64,000 nucleotides of DNA from Acinetobacter larvae. Lineage in GTDB: Bacteria; Pseudomonadota; Gammaproteobacteria; Pseudomonadales; Moraxellaceae. The notes under the pieces are model-generated. The model searched no databases. It had not been told where the DNA came from and was given only the letters and a program-made list of their open reading frames with translations. This document shows positions 63,552 to 64,000 of the stretch, one piece after another. Position numbers and translations under genes: made by a program. The stretch lies in assembly GCF_001704115.1 (NCBI RefSeq), contig NZ_CP016895.1:1426001-1490000 (forward strand), given 5' to 3'. The first letter of the stretch is position 1. Every line of letters begins with the position of its first letter.

Positions 63552-64000
63552 TTTTTATTTTCCTTCAATAGAATCCAGAAGAAGTAAATACCACCGACAA
63601 AATTGATAATCACACTGAGTGTGGTTTTTAAATTGAGTAGATGAAGTACGATAAACTGTCCGATCATCAGTACAGCAATACTGATTAAAATAATGCCGGG
63701 CAATAAAATACGGTGTTGATGGGTTTTAAAAAGCTGCAAACTAATATTAAGTACCAACAAGCCTAAAAACATCATTGGTCCTGCCAGTGCCGTGGCAGAT
63801 GCCAGTGCCAATACCACCAAAACCAAGAGCTTTAAACTCATGGCATCATAATGGATCCCTAAATTAAGCGCATGATCACGTCCCAAAGCCATGACATCGA
63901 GTTGTCGCGTACGTAAACTGGCATAAATCACGATGGGTAAAATACTGATCATCGATAAATACAGTGCAGGCATTTTGACGGTATTAAAACTGGCAAATCC
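63536..64000 (-). CDS. Siderophore ABC transporter permease (FecCD family), C-terminal part
   Basis: Partial gene; the frame stays open beyond 63973 to the window end (GFASFNTVK then MPALYL), so the ATG at 63973 is internal. About 155 residues are visible, with helices and the ATPase-contact loop MALGRDHALNLGIHYDAMSL, followed by ASATALAGPMMFLGLLVLNI, which corresponds to the G-P-I-x-F-V/L-G-L motif of iron-chelate permeases. It resembles the YclO/VctG/CeuC subgroup. A Fur box for this operon would be outside the window. Confidence 0.93.
   Translation of the reverse strand, partial: GFASFNTVKMPALYLSMISILPIVIYASLRTRQLDVMALGRDHALNLGIHYDAMSLKLLVLVVLALASATALAGPMMFLGLLVLNISLQLFKTHQHRILLPGIILISIAVLMIGQFIVLHLLNLKTTLSVIINFVGGIYFFWILLKENKKWQFS

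Overview
The window looks like a chromosomal segment of a gammaproteobacterium of the family Moraxellaceae, most likely Acinetobacter. The reasons are a moderately AT-rich composition, an AceR/AceI pair (chlorhexidine efflux, first described in Acinetobacter), the gene order pgk - small lipoprotein - fba, Q/H-rich protein linkers, and a valine-catabolic cluster of familiar Acinetobacter layout. The genus is inferred from gene content, not from a database match. No tRNA, rRNA or CRISPR array was seen.

Left part (1-27.5 kb), mainly core genes: the edge of a LysE-type exporter, transaldolase, divergent aceR/aceI, a thiolase with an unusual basic low-complexity N-terminus divergent from a large FabG and a MaoC-type hydratase, dnaX, a membrane J-domain protein convergent with an HscC-type Hsp70, then phosphatase - murB - DUF218 - alpha/beta hydrolase (tightly packed), an FMN glutamate-synthase-like protein, the ribosomal oxygenase roxA, yceF coupled to a DUF2237 gene, pgk, a lipoprotein, a complete IS4-family element, and fba.

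Middle (27.5-49 kb), accessory: a DMT transporter, a TonB-dependent siderophore receptor behind a clear Fur box, a DoxX-MFP-RND operon (mexGHI-like) behind a textbook SoxR promoter, remains of a transposase, and a type VI secretion island. The island has a VgrG with a C-terminal extension, an unrecognised 248-aa putative effector, a Sel1-repeat lipoprotein (probable immunity protein) and an Rhs fragment broken at both ends. It is followed by a membrane protein/Xre regulator pair with two identical palindromic operators, a secreted metzincin-like protease, yebC, a hypothetical protein, an AT-rich MFS transporter followed by a truncated ORF, and a DUF2007 gene interrupted by a stop codon.

Right part (49-64 kb): a LysR regulator divergent from a seven-gene valine/branched-chain acyl-CoA degradation cluster (mmsA, mmsB, acyl-CoA synthetase, acyl-CoA dehydrogenase, enoyl-CoA hydratase, 3-hydroxyisobutyryl-CoA hydrolase, SDR dehydrogenase), a butanediol dehydrogenase, a bestrophin-family protein and the distal part of a siderophore ABC importer running off the window edge.

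The two most unusual signals are the T6SS effector/immunity candidate module at 39.6-41.8 kb, and the way each larger gap of the valine cluster (and several other gaps) carries its own private short tandem repeat of 7, 12, 15 or 17-18 bp, in several cases running almost into the ribosome-binding site of the next gene.
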